In this document: one piece after another, positions 34,401 to 41,988 of the stretch
How positions within the stretch are numbered: position 1 is the first letter of the stretch
Layout of the letters: every line of letters starts with the position of its first letter
Assembly: GCF_017298635.1 (NCBI RefSeq)
Contig: NZ_CP071182.1
Span: 1,674,001 to 1,738,000 of the forward strand
Length of the DNA stretch: 64,000 bases
Source: Paenalicyclobacillus mengziensis
Lineage (GTDB): Bacteria > Bacillota > Bacilli > Alicyclobacillales > Alicyclobacillaceae
Reading direction: 5' to 3'
Position numbers and translations under genes: made by a program
Notes under the pieces: model-generated
What the model was told of the DNA's origin: nothing
Databases searched by the model: none
Seen by the model: only the letters and a program-made list of their open reading frames with translations

Positions 34401-36242
34401 TTTTTGATTCAGTTCCTGTTCGGCCGCGGGCTTCAGTTGCTCGTTTGTCGCATAAAGTTCGGTCAGTTCACTGACTGTTAGGGGGAGTGGGGCACCGCGT
34501 TCCACGGGGCCAGGAATCCATGCGTGTTCTTCATTTTCTGCGCTCACCTTGCGCGCTGCTTGAGCAGGCTCAAATGATTCGCCTGCAACGACGACTGGGC
34601 GATATTCGTCTTGCCGCGCTAACAGCAGTTGACTCTTCAGCTCCCGCAGGCTTGAGCGCAACTCAGAGCGTTGTTTCGTCAAGACTGCTGCCTGCGTGTT
34701 CAGCGTCATCGCATCAAGCGTAGACAGTCGCTCGGCGATGGCATCGACGGAGTCTTCCATCTGCTTGCGGCTCTCACTGTCGTTTTCGAGTACGCTAACA
34801 CAGAGCGGTTGCAGGGGTTTGACCACTTTCTCACGCAGTACACGCAGTGCTTTGGCTGTGTGGCTCGTTACGAGCACACTTTTTCCCTGCGCCAACAAGT
34901 GCCCAAGTAGATTGGCGATGGTGTGGGTCTTGCCAGTTCCGGGAGGACCTTGCACCAGTACCGCGCCGTTCGACTCTAAACGCAAGGCAATCTGCAACTG
35001 TTCGGCGTTGGCTTCTTTGCTGAGAAGGACGCGCTCATCGTCGCCATTTACATCAATCGTCGTCGCCTCGTCACCCGTCCCTTTCACGGTTTCCCGCGGC
35101 GTTTCCACGCCGACCAAATTCAGTACAGAATCAGGCAGTTCCCCATCCTGCTTGAGGTCTTCCAAAATCCGCTCTAGTGCCACCGCGTAGCCGAGCGTGC
35201 GTTTACGCAGGAAGAGGAGCGGATCGCGAACGATTTTCGGATTTTTGGTATTGTTCGGGGCAGACAGCGGTGCTTCAAAGAACGCTCCAAAGGGCGAGAT
35301 TTGCGTGACGATCCGCTTCAGAAACCCCGACGTCTCCACACCGCCTAGCGGATGGTAGGCTTTGTCGTTCAAGTCAGCCAGCAATTCCGACACGGCACTT
35401 GCCTGAAGGTCTGGGAGTGTCCGTAAGAGGGCGGTGTAAAGCTCTGGTGCGCGGTCAGATTCGGTCAGCGTGAACTCGGGGATAGACGCATCAAAGTGGA
35501 GCTCCACCTGTTGCAGCAGAACCGGATGGTAGATGGGGTCACCAGAGTTTTGCGGGAAGGACAAGATGCCCTCTCCGAGGATGAGATCGACCTGCTCTGA
35601 CTCACGCTCCATCTGATTGTGCAGTGCGTACAGTGCTTCAAAAATACTCATCACTTGTCGCACCGGACGCTCGAGAACAAGCCATTCCTCCCGCTCGTTG
35701 CTCCAGCGTTTGTAGGCTTCAACACGAAGCGGGTCATCTTTGAAATGAACAACGACCTTTTGTCCGTTTTCATCCACATCTTCGATAGATTCTGTTACCT
35801 CTACCCGAGCACTGACCTGGTGCCACCCGTCTTTAAGCCAATCCATAATGCGCAATGGAGGATTTGGACATTCCGTCAGGGCCGGCCGGCGAACTTTCAA
35901 AAAGTAGGAAGGGTCGTCGTCCAGAATCTCGGTCGCCTCGAAGTCGGCATCCGTATCATCGGGTTCGACCGTGTCAACATTCAATGTGTCGACATTCAAC
36001 GTGTCAACATCAGGCACATCGACACCAGGCACATCGACACCAGGCACATCGAAGCCGTTCTCCGGTCGCTCGCGGCGCTCCACTTGGATACAGTCGTGGT
36101 TCGGCATTTCCTTCAACCAAAGAGACCAAAGCTGCTGTTCAATCCGTGTCTTCACCGGATTTCGCATTTGGTCAAGCGCTTGAAGGTACTGATACACCTG
36201 TGTCAGCTTTGCACGTTCGCTGGACAAAGCGGGAGATTTCAT
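31467..36242 (-). CDS. Giant SF1 helicase with C-terminal Vsr/MTES_1575-like nuclease
   Basis: 1591 residues. A DUF4011/AAA_11-type SF1 helicase has Walker A 'VQGPPGTGKTHTIANLL' (about residue 427), a long coiled-coil insertion (about 540-1090), Walker B 'VVIIDEASQADVMAL' (about 1120), and late motifs 'QFQGDERDVMFLSVV' and 'YNVAASRARDQLWVVHS' (about 1345). The C-terminus has a restriction-like nuclease fold 'YRIDMVVEGGG', 'LAVECDGDRWH' and 'ILERLGWRFVRIRGSQFF' (about 1430-1480), with Asp, Glu-x-Asp ligands. Residues 64-90 are a VDVPG/VDTLN tandem linker coded by 15-bp repeats. The pattern fits single-gene defence or repair helicase-nucleases. No partner gene is adjacent. Confidence 0.88.
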   Translation of the reverse strand: MKSPALSSERAKLTQVYQYLQALDQMRNPVKTRIEQQLWSLWLKEMPNHDCIQVERRERPENGFDVPGVDVPGVDVPDVDTLNVDTLNVDTVEPDDTDADFEATEILDDDPSYFLKVRRPALTECPNPPLRIMDWLKDGWHQVSARVEVTESIEDVDENGQKVVVHFKDDPLRVEAYKRWSNEREEWLVLERPVRQVMSIFEALYALHNQMERESEQVDLILGEGILSFPQNSGDPIYHPVLLQQVELHFDASIPEFTLTESDRAPELYTALLRTLPDLQASAVSELLADLNDKAYHPLGGVETSGFLKRIVTQISPFGAFFEAPLSAPNNTKNPKIVRDPLLFLRKRTLGYAVALERILEDLKQDGELPDSVLNLVGVETPRETVKGTGDEATTIDVNGDDERVLLSKEANAEQLQIALRLESNGAVLVQGPPGTGKTHTIANLLGHLLAQGKSVLVTSHTAKALRVLREKVVKPLQPLCVSVLENDSESRKQMEDSVDAIAERLSTLDAMTLNTQAAVLTKQRSELRSSLRELKSQLLLARQDEYRPVVVAGESFEPAQAARKVSAENEEHAWIPGPVERGAPLPLTVSELTELYATNEQLKPAAEQELNQKLPAPESLLSPPLFEQLARTRERLKSFDLSQGAGLWSETPPEQTVDTLEGLIKQATTVAKALEGNAPWQMSALMAGKEGGVLRFAWDEFVTEIESVYDQSVLAQPHFLKHGIEVSREMDLQASAQTANEIVAHLRSGGKLNGLKLFTKREWKHFIEKTKVDGQPPVTLEHFEALQAWMELRIARDRLKARWQRQMTDLGGPDVASLTDRPEEVARQFIHLMTQKLDWHEKQWIPFENALKEQCLDVDSLMDEVDEVLAPNAELVRLSKLLTEALLPALQRQADRLAWAETDAKLQNLERTLTEAMHLAPGSNVVTDIHRAVADVDTKSYHQAYTELVQVHAMTALYERRSELLQKLTPAAPAFAGAIRNRSGIHGQGTLPGDPHQAWLWRQLSAELDNRARTSMDELQAKIADRSRKLREVTASLVEKKAWSAQVERTTLAQRQALMGWKTLIKKAGKGTGIRAPRLLAEARKLMPTCQTAVPVWIMPLSRVIENFVPGQNHFDVVIIDEASQADVMALTGLYFGNQVLVVGDDEQVSPDAVGQKVEEVQRLIDTYLTEIPNASIYDGKSSIYDLAKTSFPEVQLREHFRSVAPIIQFSNHLSYGGDIKPLRDDSQVILRPPTVPYRVQGATSTNKVNQQEALAIASLLTAATEHEAYRDATFGVISLLGDEQAMLIDSLLRRYLSATLYQKRLIRCGNSAQFQGDERDVMFLSVVHAPSGDGPLRMLSDPDNRTRKRYNVAASRARDQLWVVHSVDPHLDLKEGDLRRRLILHAMDPYQYTRQLEQLVERTESEFERLVLSRLVNAGYRVKPQWSVGAYRIDMVVEGGGKRLAVECDGDRWHPPEKLADDMARQAILERLGWRFVRIRGSQFFRNPDLAMRPVYERLEALGIPPEGIPPAGMAKDGQRHDQRHNVQELRDTENDIQHGPQDTRSGMEIKDWVIRRAAELRREWSNVAQSVPMVLEGADGTQLARTAD
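35971..36054 (-). repeat. In-frame 15-bp tandem repeat in the helicase gene
   Basis: About 5.6 copies of a 15-bp unit in two types (+ strand GTGTCAACATTCAAT and ACATCGACACCAGGC) code for VDTLN and VDVPG pentapeptides. Two copies (36016 and 36031) are identical. Confidence 0.9.
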
Positions 36243-36281
36243 GAAATTCCTCCGTTAGCGCAACATCTGTTCCTCGGCAGT

Positions 36282-36336
36282 GCGGTCCGTGACTGACCTC
36301 TTGTCTACTCAGGTCGGTGACTGACGTCTTTTCTAC
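36282..36336. repeat. Two-copy tandem repeat, period 28 bp
   Basis: GTGACTGACCTCTTGTCTAC (from 36289) and GTGACTGACGTCTTTTCTAC (from 36317) lie upstream of the helicase start. Confidence 0.7.
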
Positions 36337-36509
36337 ATGCCAATCTATGTCTGATGTGTTCAACCTCTTCTTCTAGTTTAGGATATCTTTATGCTATTCA
36401 AAACTGTCTTCTACAGAAAGTGGGAAGTTTAGGAAGGGTTTACGTGTGTGGATAGCCACTGTTTGCGACGTGAAGATGCACCGTTTACGATGGGACTTTT
36501 CATGGTGCT

Positions 36510-37319
36510 TTACCCAGACGTGGCTCTGCACGATGTCAAATCAGTACCTGTGGATCCAAGCACATATAAAGATGTACTCAGTGCATGGTAGCAGCTGATA
36601 CTTCGTTTAATTTGCGGAAAATCCAATGAATTGACCTCGAAAAGTCGAGGCACGTGCTCGTATCCTAACAGAGTTCCGGGCAATTGTGGTACGATGTCTG
36701 GGATATTGACGATTCGATAACTATTTTTAACAAGGTTACTGTATACCTGTACGAACTTGCTGTCCCCGACCATGGGTGAACCATAGGTGTATACGTCGAC
36801 GTCAATTCCCTTCTCTGCAAGGACCACAGCATGCAAGGTCGCAAGTGCTCCACCCAGACTGTGGCCACTTACGACAAATGAGGGGAGCGTTTCTTCATTT
36901 GACAACTCTTGAAGGTACTCTGTCAGGTTCTGCTGCGCATCGGTATCTGGGTCGACGAACGAAAATGATTCGTAGTATCGCGTGAATCCGTATTCCGTCT
37001 TTCCTCCGTTTTGAACCAAGTTGAAGTCGGTCAGGATGAACTCAAAGTCATCCAGGAAGTCGGCAATTCCTTCAGAGCCGTGCAATACACAGGCAAATTG
37101 ATGAGATTGCTGCGTCGACTGTGCTACAAACCCAATAAACTCCTTTTCGCGAAAGAATCCCACCACCGCTTCCGCATGAATGTTTTTGACCAACTTCCAA
37201 CCAGCAGGAAAATATGTCGGCTGTGGGGGATTTAAGTTGCCGCTCTTGTACATATCAACAGCACACAGAATGAACTGTCCCCAGACAATCGTTTGTTGGT
37301 TGATGAGCGAGATTTTCAT
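36510..37319 (-). CDS. Class 3 lipase-like alpha/beta hydrolase
   Basis: 269 residues of the Lipase_3 fold (triacylglycerol/phospholipid-type hydrolase). The nucleophile elbow is 'FVVSGHSLGGALATLHAVVL' (Ser about residue 143), the Asp is in 'RIVNIPDIVPQLP' and a His follows in 'SCYHALST'. 'VYTYGSPMVGDSKF' is family-typical. No signal peptide is seen. I chose the ATG at 37319: upstream residues of the longer frame have no family similarity and run opposite to the T-box leader. GGAG is 13 nt upstream, so the start is not perfect. Confidence 0.82.
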   Translation of the reverse strand: MKISLINQQTIVWGQFILCAVDMYKSGNLNPPQPTYFPAGWKLVKNIHAEAVVGFFREKEFIGFVAQSTQQSHQFACVLHGSEGIADFLDDFEFILTDFNLVQNGGKTEYGFTRYYESFSFVDPDTDAQQNLTEYLQELSNEETLPSFVVSGHSLGGALATLHAVVLAEKGIDVDVYTYGSPMVGDSKFVQVYSNLVKNSYRIVNIPDIVPQLPGTLLGYEHVPRLFEVNSLDFPQIKRSISCYHALSTSLYVLGSTGTDLTSCRATSG

Positions 37320-37492
37320 ATATCGAACTTCACTCCTTATCAAGATTTGTGATTTTTGCCGTCCGCTATCTTCGTATGCGATATCTTCGTTATATGGGCG
37401 GTAGGTCAATTTTAATCCAGCAGAGCAGACGAAAAACGTCTCATATTCATTTTTACTTTCGAACTGAATCAGAGAATTTCTGAAATTGCCTA

Positions 37493-37522
37493 TTGACACT
37501 GATTGGCGATGCAGGATAAAAT
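37493..37522 (+). promoter_or_regulatory. Promoter of the T-box / aro operon
   Basis: TTGACA (37493-37498) and TAAAAT (37517-37522), 18-bp spacer, about 20 bp before the first T-box. Transcription should begin near 37530. Confidence 0.7.
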
Positions 37523-37540
37523 GACACCAATTTAAAACCT

Positions 37541-37783
37541 TAAAGGCTGAGATGAAGAGAGTACGGATTTGCGTCAGTGCAGAGAGTCGGTGGATGGTGC
37601 AAACCGACCTGAACAAATACCGGAAGTACACTTCGGAGCCGCATGGTGAACTCCAGTTGGATATTAGCCATGGCCGGAAGCGTTTTTGCGTTTTCGTTAT
37701 GCGAATGAAGTGAAGGCGAAAGCCTTTATTAGGGTGGTACCGCGAGTATGTCTCGTCCCTTGACTGGGAACGAGACTTTTTTA
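37541..37783 (+). promoter_or_regulatory. T-box riboswitch 1 (Tyr specifier)
   Basis: Complete T-box: stem I with 'GAAGAGAGTA' and 'GCAGAGAGTCGGTGGATGG', specifier codon TAC (37627-37629) in 'GGAAGTACACTTCGGAG', T-box sequence AGGGTGGTACCGCG (37731-37744), and terminator GTCTCGTCCC..GGGAACGAGAC plus six T (37750-37782). Uncharged tRNA-Tyr should stabilise the antiterminator. Confidence 0.93.
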
Positions 37784-37802
37784 GTTTACAAAAGCATATT
37801 GC

Positions 37803-38044
37803 AAAGGCTGAGATGGAGAGAGTACGTGCGGATTCGGTACAGAGAGTCGGCGGGTGGTGCGAGTCGAACCAGAAGACGTACGGAAGTACACTCCGGAGCT
37901 GTCGGGTGAACCCCTTTTTGGGTAGTAGCTTTGAACCGGGCACTTGCCAGTGGTCCGTTATCTGCAATCAAGTGAAAGGTCTTGTGCCTTTTATTAGGGT
38001 GGTACCGCGAGAAGCCTCGTCCCTATATGGATGAGGTTTTTTTG
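37803..38044 (+). promoter_or_regulatory. T-box riboswitch 2 (Tyr specifier)
   Basis: Second complete T-box in series: 'AAAGGCTGAGATGGAGAGAG', 'AGAGAGTCGGCGGGTGGTGC', specifier TAC (37887-37889) in 'GGAAGTACACTCCGGAG', T-box AGGGTGGTACCGCG (37996-38009), terminator CCTCGTCC..GGATGAGG with seven T (38015-38043). It differs from box 1 at many sites but keeps the same specifier. Confidence 0.93.
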
Positions 38045-38061
38045 TTTTCCATCTTCCGTAA

Positions 38062-38135
38062 CCGTGCACAGGTCTTTTATTAGGGTGGTACCGCGAGACA
38101 GCCTCGTCCCTAATTCGGGCGAGGCTGTCTCTTTA
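38062..38135 (+). promoter_or_regulatory. Third T-box antiterminator/terminator module without stem I
   Basis: AGGGTGGTACCGCG recurs at 38082-38095, preceded by 'GTGCACAGGTCTTTTATT' like the end of box 2 and followed by an 11-bp stem AGACAGCCTCG / CGAGGCTGTCT (38096-38130) with only a short T-run (CTTTAT). There is no stem I or specifier loop. It looks like a partial duplication of box 2. Confidence 0.85.
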
Positions 38136-38187
38136 TACACATGCGACGAAATATCCTTTTCGACATAACATTTAGGAGGCGTGAACC

Positions 38188-39051
38188 GTGATAATGACAA
38201 CAAACGACCTGAAGGCAAAGTCTGTGCCCTACAAACTCGCAAGCAGATTGAATCACTCCGAATCGACTGTAGTACAGGTCGGCGACCGCAAAATTGGCGA
38301 TGGATCTGTGGCGGTCATCGCGGGCCCTTGTTCCGTTGAGGGGCGTCAGGAGATCATCGAGATCGCAAAGGAATTGAAGCGAGAAGGTGCACACCTGCTT
38401 CGCGGAGGGGCATTCAAGCCGCGGAGTTCCCCGTACTCTTTTCAAGGCCTTGGGGAAACCGGACTCAAGTTCCTCGCCGAGGCAAGAGAGGTCACCGGAT
38501 TACCGATTGTATCCGAAGTCATGGACATTGAAAATCTGCCCATGGCTTGTGCGTACATCGACATGATTCAGATTGGCGCCAGGAATATGCAGAATTACCC
38601 GTTACTGAAGGCCGTTGGTCGGACCACGAAGCCAGTTTTACTGAAACGAGGGTTGTCCGCAACCATCGAAGAGTGGTTGATGTCGGCAGAGTACATCTTG
38701 AGCGAGGGCAACCCGAATGTCATCCTTTGTGAACGCGGCATACGGACTTTTGAAACCGCCACGCGCAACACGCTCGACTTAAACGCGGTTCCGGTTATCA
38801 AACACCTCAGCCACTTGCCTATCATCGTGGACCCGAGTCACGGAACCGGGGTAGCCCGCTATGTTCCGACGATGAGCATGGCTGCGATTGCTGCGGGTGC
38901 CGACGGCCTGATTCTCGAAGCACACCAGTGTCCGGAATCAGCGCTTTCAGATGGTCAACAAAGTATTACACCTGAGGAGTTTTCACGGTTGATGCAAAAA
39001 GTCGAGGTGTTCACATCTGCCTTGCAGAAGGACGGTGTCACGATTGGATAA
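38188..39051 (+). CDS. aroF: 3-deoxy-D-arabino-heptulosonate-7-phosphate synthase, type I-beta
   Basis: First enzyme of the shikimate pathway (PEP plus erythrose-4-phosphate), 287 residues. Landmarks are '[19 protein letters not shown]', '[19 protein letters not shown]', '[13 protein letters not shown]', '[12 protein letters not shown]', 'CERGIRTFE', '[12 protein letters not shown]' and metal ligands in '[18 protein letters not shown]'. It lacks an N-terminal chorismate mutase domain; that enzyme is the next gene. GTG start with AGGAGG 8 nt upstream. Expression should rise when tRNA-Tyr is uncharged, through the T-box leader. Confidence 0.96.
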   Translation: MIMTTNDLKAKSVPYKLASRLNHSESTVVQVGDRKIGDGSVAVIAGPCSVEGRQEIIEIAKELKREGAHLLRGGAFKPRSSPYSFQGLGETGLKFLAEAREVTGLPIVSEVMDIENLPMACAYIDMIQIGARNMQNYPLLKAVGRTTKPVLLKRGLSATIEEWLMSAEYILSEGNPNVILCERGIRTFETATRNTLDLNAVPVIKHLSHLPIIVDPSHGTGVARYVPTMSMAAIAAGADGLILEAHQCPESALSDGQQSITPEEFSRLMQKVEVFTSALQKDGVTIG

Positions 39052-39325
39052 TCTCCGGGACGCACTGGAAGAGTACAGGGCGCAGATTGACGACGTTGAT
39101 GAGCAACTCATTGCGTATCTCGCCAGGCGATTTGAGCTGTCGCAAAGTATTGGGATCTTGAAACTCGACGCAAGCGTCGCTGTGGTCCAGCCAGACAGGG
39201 CCAAGGAGGTACAGGAACGATACATTCATCTTGGAACGAGGCATGGCCTCCATCGTCACTTTATTACGGAACTCTTTGAACTGATTCACGAAGAATCTTG
39301 TCGCATTCAAAGCAGGGGGGAGTAA
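39035..39325 (+). CDS. Chorismate mutase, AroQ class
   Basis: About 96-residue helical chorismate mutase that makes prephenate for Phe and Tyr. It has '[20 protein letters not shown]' (active-site Arg near residue 15), '[15 protein letters not shown]' and a C-terminal '[16 protein letters not shown]'. It overlaps the DAHP synthase end by 17 bp. The start is GTG 39035 or TTG 39044; GAAGGA fits the TTG better. In Bacillus these two activities are fused in one protein; here they are split but coupled, with the same regulation. Confidence 0.92.
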   Translation: MSRLDNLRDALEEYRAQIDDVDEQLIAYLARRFELSQSIGILKLDASVAVVQPDRAKEVQERYIHLGTRHGLHRHFITELFELIHEESCRIQSRGE

Positions 39326-39342
39326 CACCTTCGCAATTTGAA

Positions 39343-39404
39343 TGGGTGGAGAGGATGTTTAACGAGACTCGGTCGCATCCCTGCGTGCCCAGCCTCTCCA
39401 CCCA
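39343..39404. repeat. 12-bp inverted repeat at a convergent gene end
   Basis: TGGGTGGAGAGG (39343-39354) and CCTCTCCACCCA (39393-39404) are perfectly complementary across 38 nt and include the 3' end of the receiver gene. It could form a transcription-stopping hairpin in both directions but has no T-run. Confidence 0.55.
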
Positions 39405-39844
39405 GCCAACCTGCGGAGAACAAAACGAAAGCGGCCTGCTACCTGCTGTTCCATCGTTTTGGCGAGCGTTGGACACTGTGGTTTGTCTTCTAGAATCCGT
39501 TTGATTTCCTGCTGAATCACACTTGAAGATGAAGAAATGGTCATAAACCCACGAGCACCATGTACAAGGGCATGCAACGCTGCCGTGTCTCCGTCCGGAT
39601 TCACCATGGCGACGACAGCAGCCATAGGGTCCAGGTCCACTAAGTCTTGAATGATATGATGCCCTCGATTGACGTTTTGCGTGGCATCTACAAAGACAAT
39701 GTCTGGTTTATGAAGGCGATAAGAGATTCGCGCCTCGAGACGGGAACGGGCGGAGTACACGACATGACAGTTAGAGTCGGCAAGTTGCACTTTCAGGATT
39801 TCTCTTATCATCCACGATTCATGAACAACCATTGCTCTGTGCAC
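39359..39844 (-). CDS. Degenerate response-regulator receiver protein
   Basis: 161 residues, receiver-like fold without output domain. The phosphorylatable Asp position is kept in 'PDIVFVDATQN', but the first acidic pair is His-Glu ('AMVVHESWMIREI'), the switch Thr site reads 'VVAMVNPDGD', and the conserved Lys is replaced ('GARGFMTISSSSS'). It may be an atypical receiver that works without phosphorylation. GTG 39844 has AAAGGGG 9 nt upstream; a longer frame to 39979 has no ribosome site. Convergent with chorismate mutase. Confidence 0.68.
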   Translation of the reverse strand: MHRAMVVHESWMIREILKVQLADSNCHVVYSARSRLEARISYRLHKPDIVFVDATQNVNRGHHIIQDLVDLDPMAAVVAMVNPDGDTAALHALVHGARGFMTISSSSSVIQQEIKRILEDKPQCPTLAKTMEQQVAGRFRFVLRRLAGWRGWARRDATESR

Positions 39845-40088
39845 AACAAAAAGCCCCTTTCGGCAGACCATGGGTGATGGACGCAAAAGGGCTAGGAAGG
39901 CTTCATAACGAGAAGCAAACCGTTGCAACCCGGCTATCATAGGCGAAATGCCCTTAGACCCGTGGCTTTGCGTCCGCACCTTTCAGCACGTTTGCCCATG
40001 GAAAATTATTCATCATAGTCGTTTTAATATGACACAGATTGACAACCTGCGCAATAGCCATGTTGGCCACTCGTTATTCACAAGGAAT

Positions 40089-41033
40089 TTATGATTTTGG
40101 CGTACTCTGCAATTCCTGCAGAATCTGGCTGGCGTTCATTTTACTGTTAAACGTATAGGTTCCGGGCCAGATGTGCTTTTGAATACCTGTCTTCGCGAGA
40201 ACTTGGTCAAAATCGTATGCATTGTTCACAAGATGATGTTGCTGCAAAAAGACAGAGATGTTGTGCACCGTCATACCGGAGGTAAAGTCAAACTGAAAGA
40301 TCTGCGGTGCGGCCGGAGGTTTTTTTGTGCCAAGTGTAGTATGACTTTGGACAGTATGTGACGCCGTTTTGGCTGTACCATGTGCGGATGACTTACCGGT
40401 TGGTGTATCGGTGTTCGCTGAATTTGCTGTACTATCCGCTGGTACCTGGCTGTGGATGCCGCTTGCCGCAACAGCAGCAACTCGGCTCTGAACCAATGTA
40501 TAGCCATGAAGAGAGGCCCAGCTCTCTACGGTCTGACGTGAAACCGGAGACCTTTGGACTGCGACGGAGTATCCGACCAGTCCAGTCAGAAGCATCCCGG
40601 CGACAGATGCTGCAGCGGTAATCAACAAACGAGATCGCCAAAATGGTCGGGTGTGAACCGACGTGACAGCTCGAATGGTCCAGACGTCCGTCCGGTAGGC
40701 GAATCGCATATCAACGTAGCTGCCGAGGACACGTCCTTGTACATGAAACAACAGTGTGCCTGCCTCAAACTCGACTGCGATGACTTCACCAGCCATCATG
40801 CTTGTCCACAAACGGTGCAAATCCAACTCTTGAACCCGAAAAGCATCCTTTAGTGTTGGGATATGGGATTCCAGTGCACGAATAAAGTCCTGTTCAGCAA
40901 ACTCGCAGCAACCGACATCTTTACTGGCACTTCTGAAGGAATGATGGACGACAGAATTGAGGATAGGGTGCATGGTTCCATGAGCGGTGAGTTTGGAGGT
41001 TACGTTAGAAGTCTTATTTGAGTTGACACTCAC
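40089..41033 (-). CDS. Membrane protein with MltG/YceG-like C-terminal domain
   Basis: 314 residues. The N-terminal half is cytosolic with possible zinc or Cys 'VGCCEF' near residue 40, then a membrane helix (about 133-155), a Ser/Thr/His-rich linker, and an extracytoplasmic domain from about 240. That domain resembles the LysM-like N-terminal part of endolytic transglycosylase MltG: 'FDFTSGMTVHNISVFLQQH' and 'WPGTYTFNSKMNASQILQ'. The catalytic Glu domain of MltG is absent, so binding rather than cleavage of glycan is likely. Not recognised beyond this. Confidence 0.75.
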   Translation of the reverse strand: MSVNSNKTSNVTSKLTAHGTMHPILNSVVHHSFRSASKDVGCCEFAEQDFIRALESHIPTLKDAFRVQELDLHRLWTSMMAGEVIAVEFEAGTLLFHVQGRVLGSYVDMRFAYRTDVWTIRAVTSVHTRPFWRSRLLITAAASVAGMLLTGLVGYSVAVQRSPVSRQTVESWASLHGYTLVQSRVAAVAASGIHSQVPADSTANSANTDTPTGKSSAHGTAKTASHTVQSHTTLGTKKPPAAPQIFQFDFTSGMTVHNISVFLQQHHLVNNAYDFDQVLAKTGIQKHIWPGTYTFNSKMNASQILQELQSTPKS

Positions 41034-41183
41034 AGCAAAATCTCCTTTTCTATCATAACCATATCATTCGTGTCAGACGTTGTCGATTTTGGGGGTCTTG
41101 GAGGGCTTCGCTTGGACGATTGTCGCTTCGTGTCGAATTATCTATTTTCTGTACAACCGACTACCCGAACAATCGACGCATGC

Positions 41184-41231
41184 AACAAAACGGACTCCTG
41201 AAGCGCCCCTACAGGGCCTGTCAGGAGTCCG
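41184..41231 (-). terminator. Terminator of the CotF-like gene
   Basis: Perfect 11-bp stem CGGACTCCTGA / TCAGGAGTCCG (41191-41201 and 41221-41231) around 19 nt that also partly pair, with TTTTGTTG following on the minus strand. Confidence 0.85.
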
Positions 41232-41259
41232 GAATTGACGGTTTGAGTGTTTTTTGGGT

Positions 41260-41856
41260 TTACTGGTAGTTGTCCATACCACGCATCATCTGCATGGGTT
41301 GTACCGGTTGATAGGCTTGAATCATCGACTGGGTTGTGTTCTCTTGCAACGTAGGAACCTGATAATAGCCCTTCTGATTCATGAAACTCCAGATGTCGTA
41401 GGCCATCTTATCGCACATGTTCGCACCGGTCATGAGAAAGTTCCGGAACTGCGGGTGTGTACATTCTAAGGCAAATGTCGTCCATCCAATTGCCCCGAAT
41501 TTGTAGATGTTCAGGGCAACAGTACAGATTGAGCGTTCAGAAGGCATTGCTGCACTTGGGTTTGGGCTTGGCATCGAGGGATTGCGCAGTCCCAGCTGTG
41601 GTTGCCCCTGCATCGTACTCTGATAGGAAGGGTTCGTAAAGTGACTTCCACCATGCTGCCCTTGTAAGATACTAACGCCTTGGATGTAGTGGTTGTGAAT
41701 CAGTTGTACGTGTTGCGAAAGCATGTTTTGCAAACTGGGGTCTTGCACCTGTGCACTTAAAAAGGATAAAACTTCCACGTTTGCTGACTTCGTCATCAAC
41801 GCTTCGTTCATGACAATGACTTCATGTGCTGCGTATTGACTGGTCATTTGATTCAA
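41260..41856 (-). CDS. Spore coat protein, CotF family
   Basis: 198 residues with two ferritin-like helical halves: 'AHEVIVMNEALMTKSANVEV', 'QVQDPSLQNMLSQHVQLI', and later 'TFALECTHPQFRNFLMTG' with 'CDKMAYDIWSFMNQKGYYQV', the Coat_F signature. The middle is Pro/Gln/Ser/Met-rich. It implies the organism makes spores. TTG 41856 has GGAGG 8 nt upstream; ATG 41847 is the alternative. Divergent from the BlaI-like regulator. Confidence 0.88.
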   Translation of the reverse strand: MNQMTSQYAAHEVIVMNEALMTKSANVEVLSFLSAQVQDPSLQNMLSQHVQLIHNHYIQGVSILQGQHGGSHFTNPSYQSTMQGQPQLGLRNPSMPSPNPSAAMPSERSICTVALNIYKFGAIGWTTFALECTHPQFRNFLMTGANMCDKMAYDIWSFMNQKGYYQVPTLQENTTQSMIQAYQPVQPMQMMRGMDNYQ

Positions 41857-41933
41857 ATGGATAACCTCCTCTGGAAAGATACCCAGAGTTTGCACAATCG
41901 CCCGGTTTTTATGTGGACGATGGAATGGAGAGA

Positions 41934-41973
41934 TTGACAGGTGGAAGCCTTTTTTCTACAGTTAGTAGTAAAT
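41934..41973 (+). promoter_or_regulatory. BlaI-type promoter/operator of the regulator gene
   Basis: TTGACA (41934-41939), 17-bp spacer, TACAGT (41957-41962). The dyad CTACAGTTAGTAG (41956-41968) overlaps the -10 and resembles the centre of the operator at 43393 (CTACAGTATGTAG), so autoregulation is likely. Confidence 0.72.
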
Positions 41974-41988
41974 AAGGTGGTGGAACGT

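Noticed and set aside
31604-34723. Long open frames on the + strand opposite the helicase
   Set aside because: They are antisense shadows of a well-supported gene with helicase and nuclease motifs; none has a family signature or ribosome site.
37320-37967. N-terminal extension of the lipase frame to 485 residues
   Set aside because: The added part runs antisense to the first T-box and promoter and has no similarity to lipases; ATG 37319 gives a full family domain.
38062-38135. A complete third T-box
   Set aside because: No stem I, AGAGAG loop or specifier codon exists upstream of it within the available distance.
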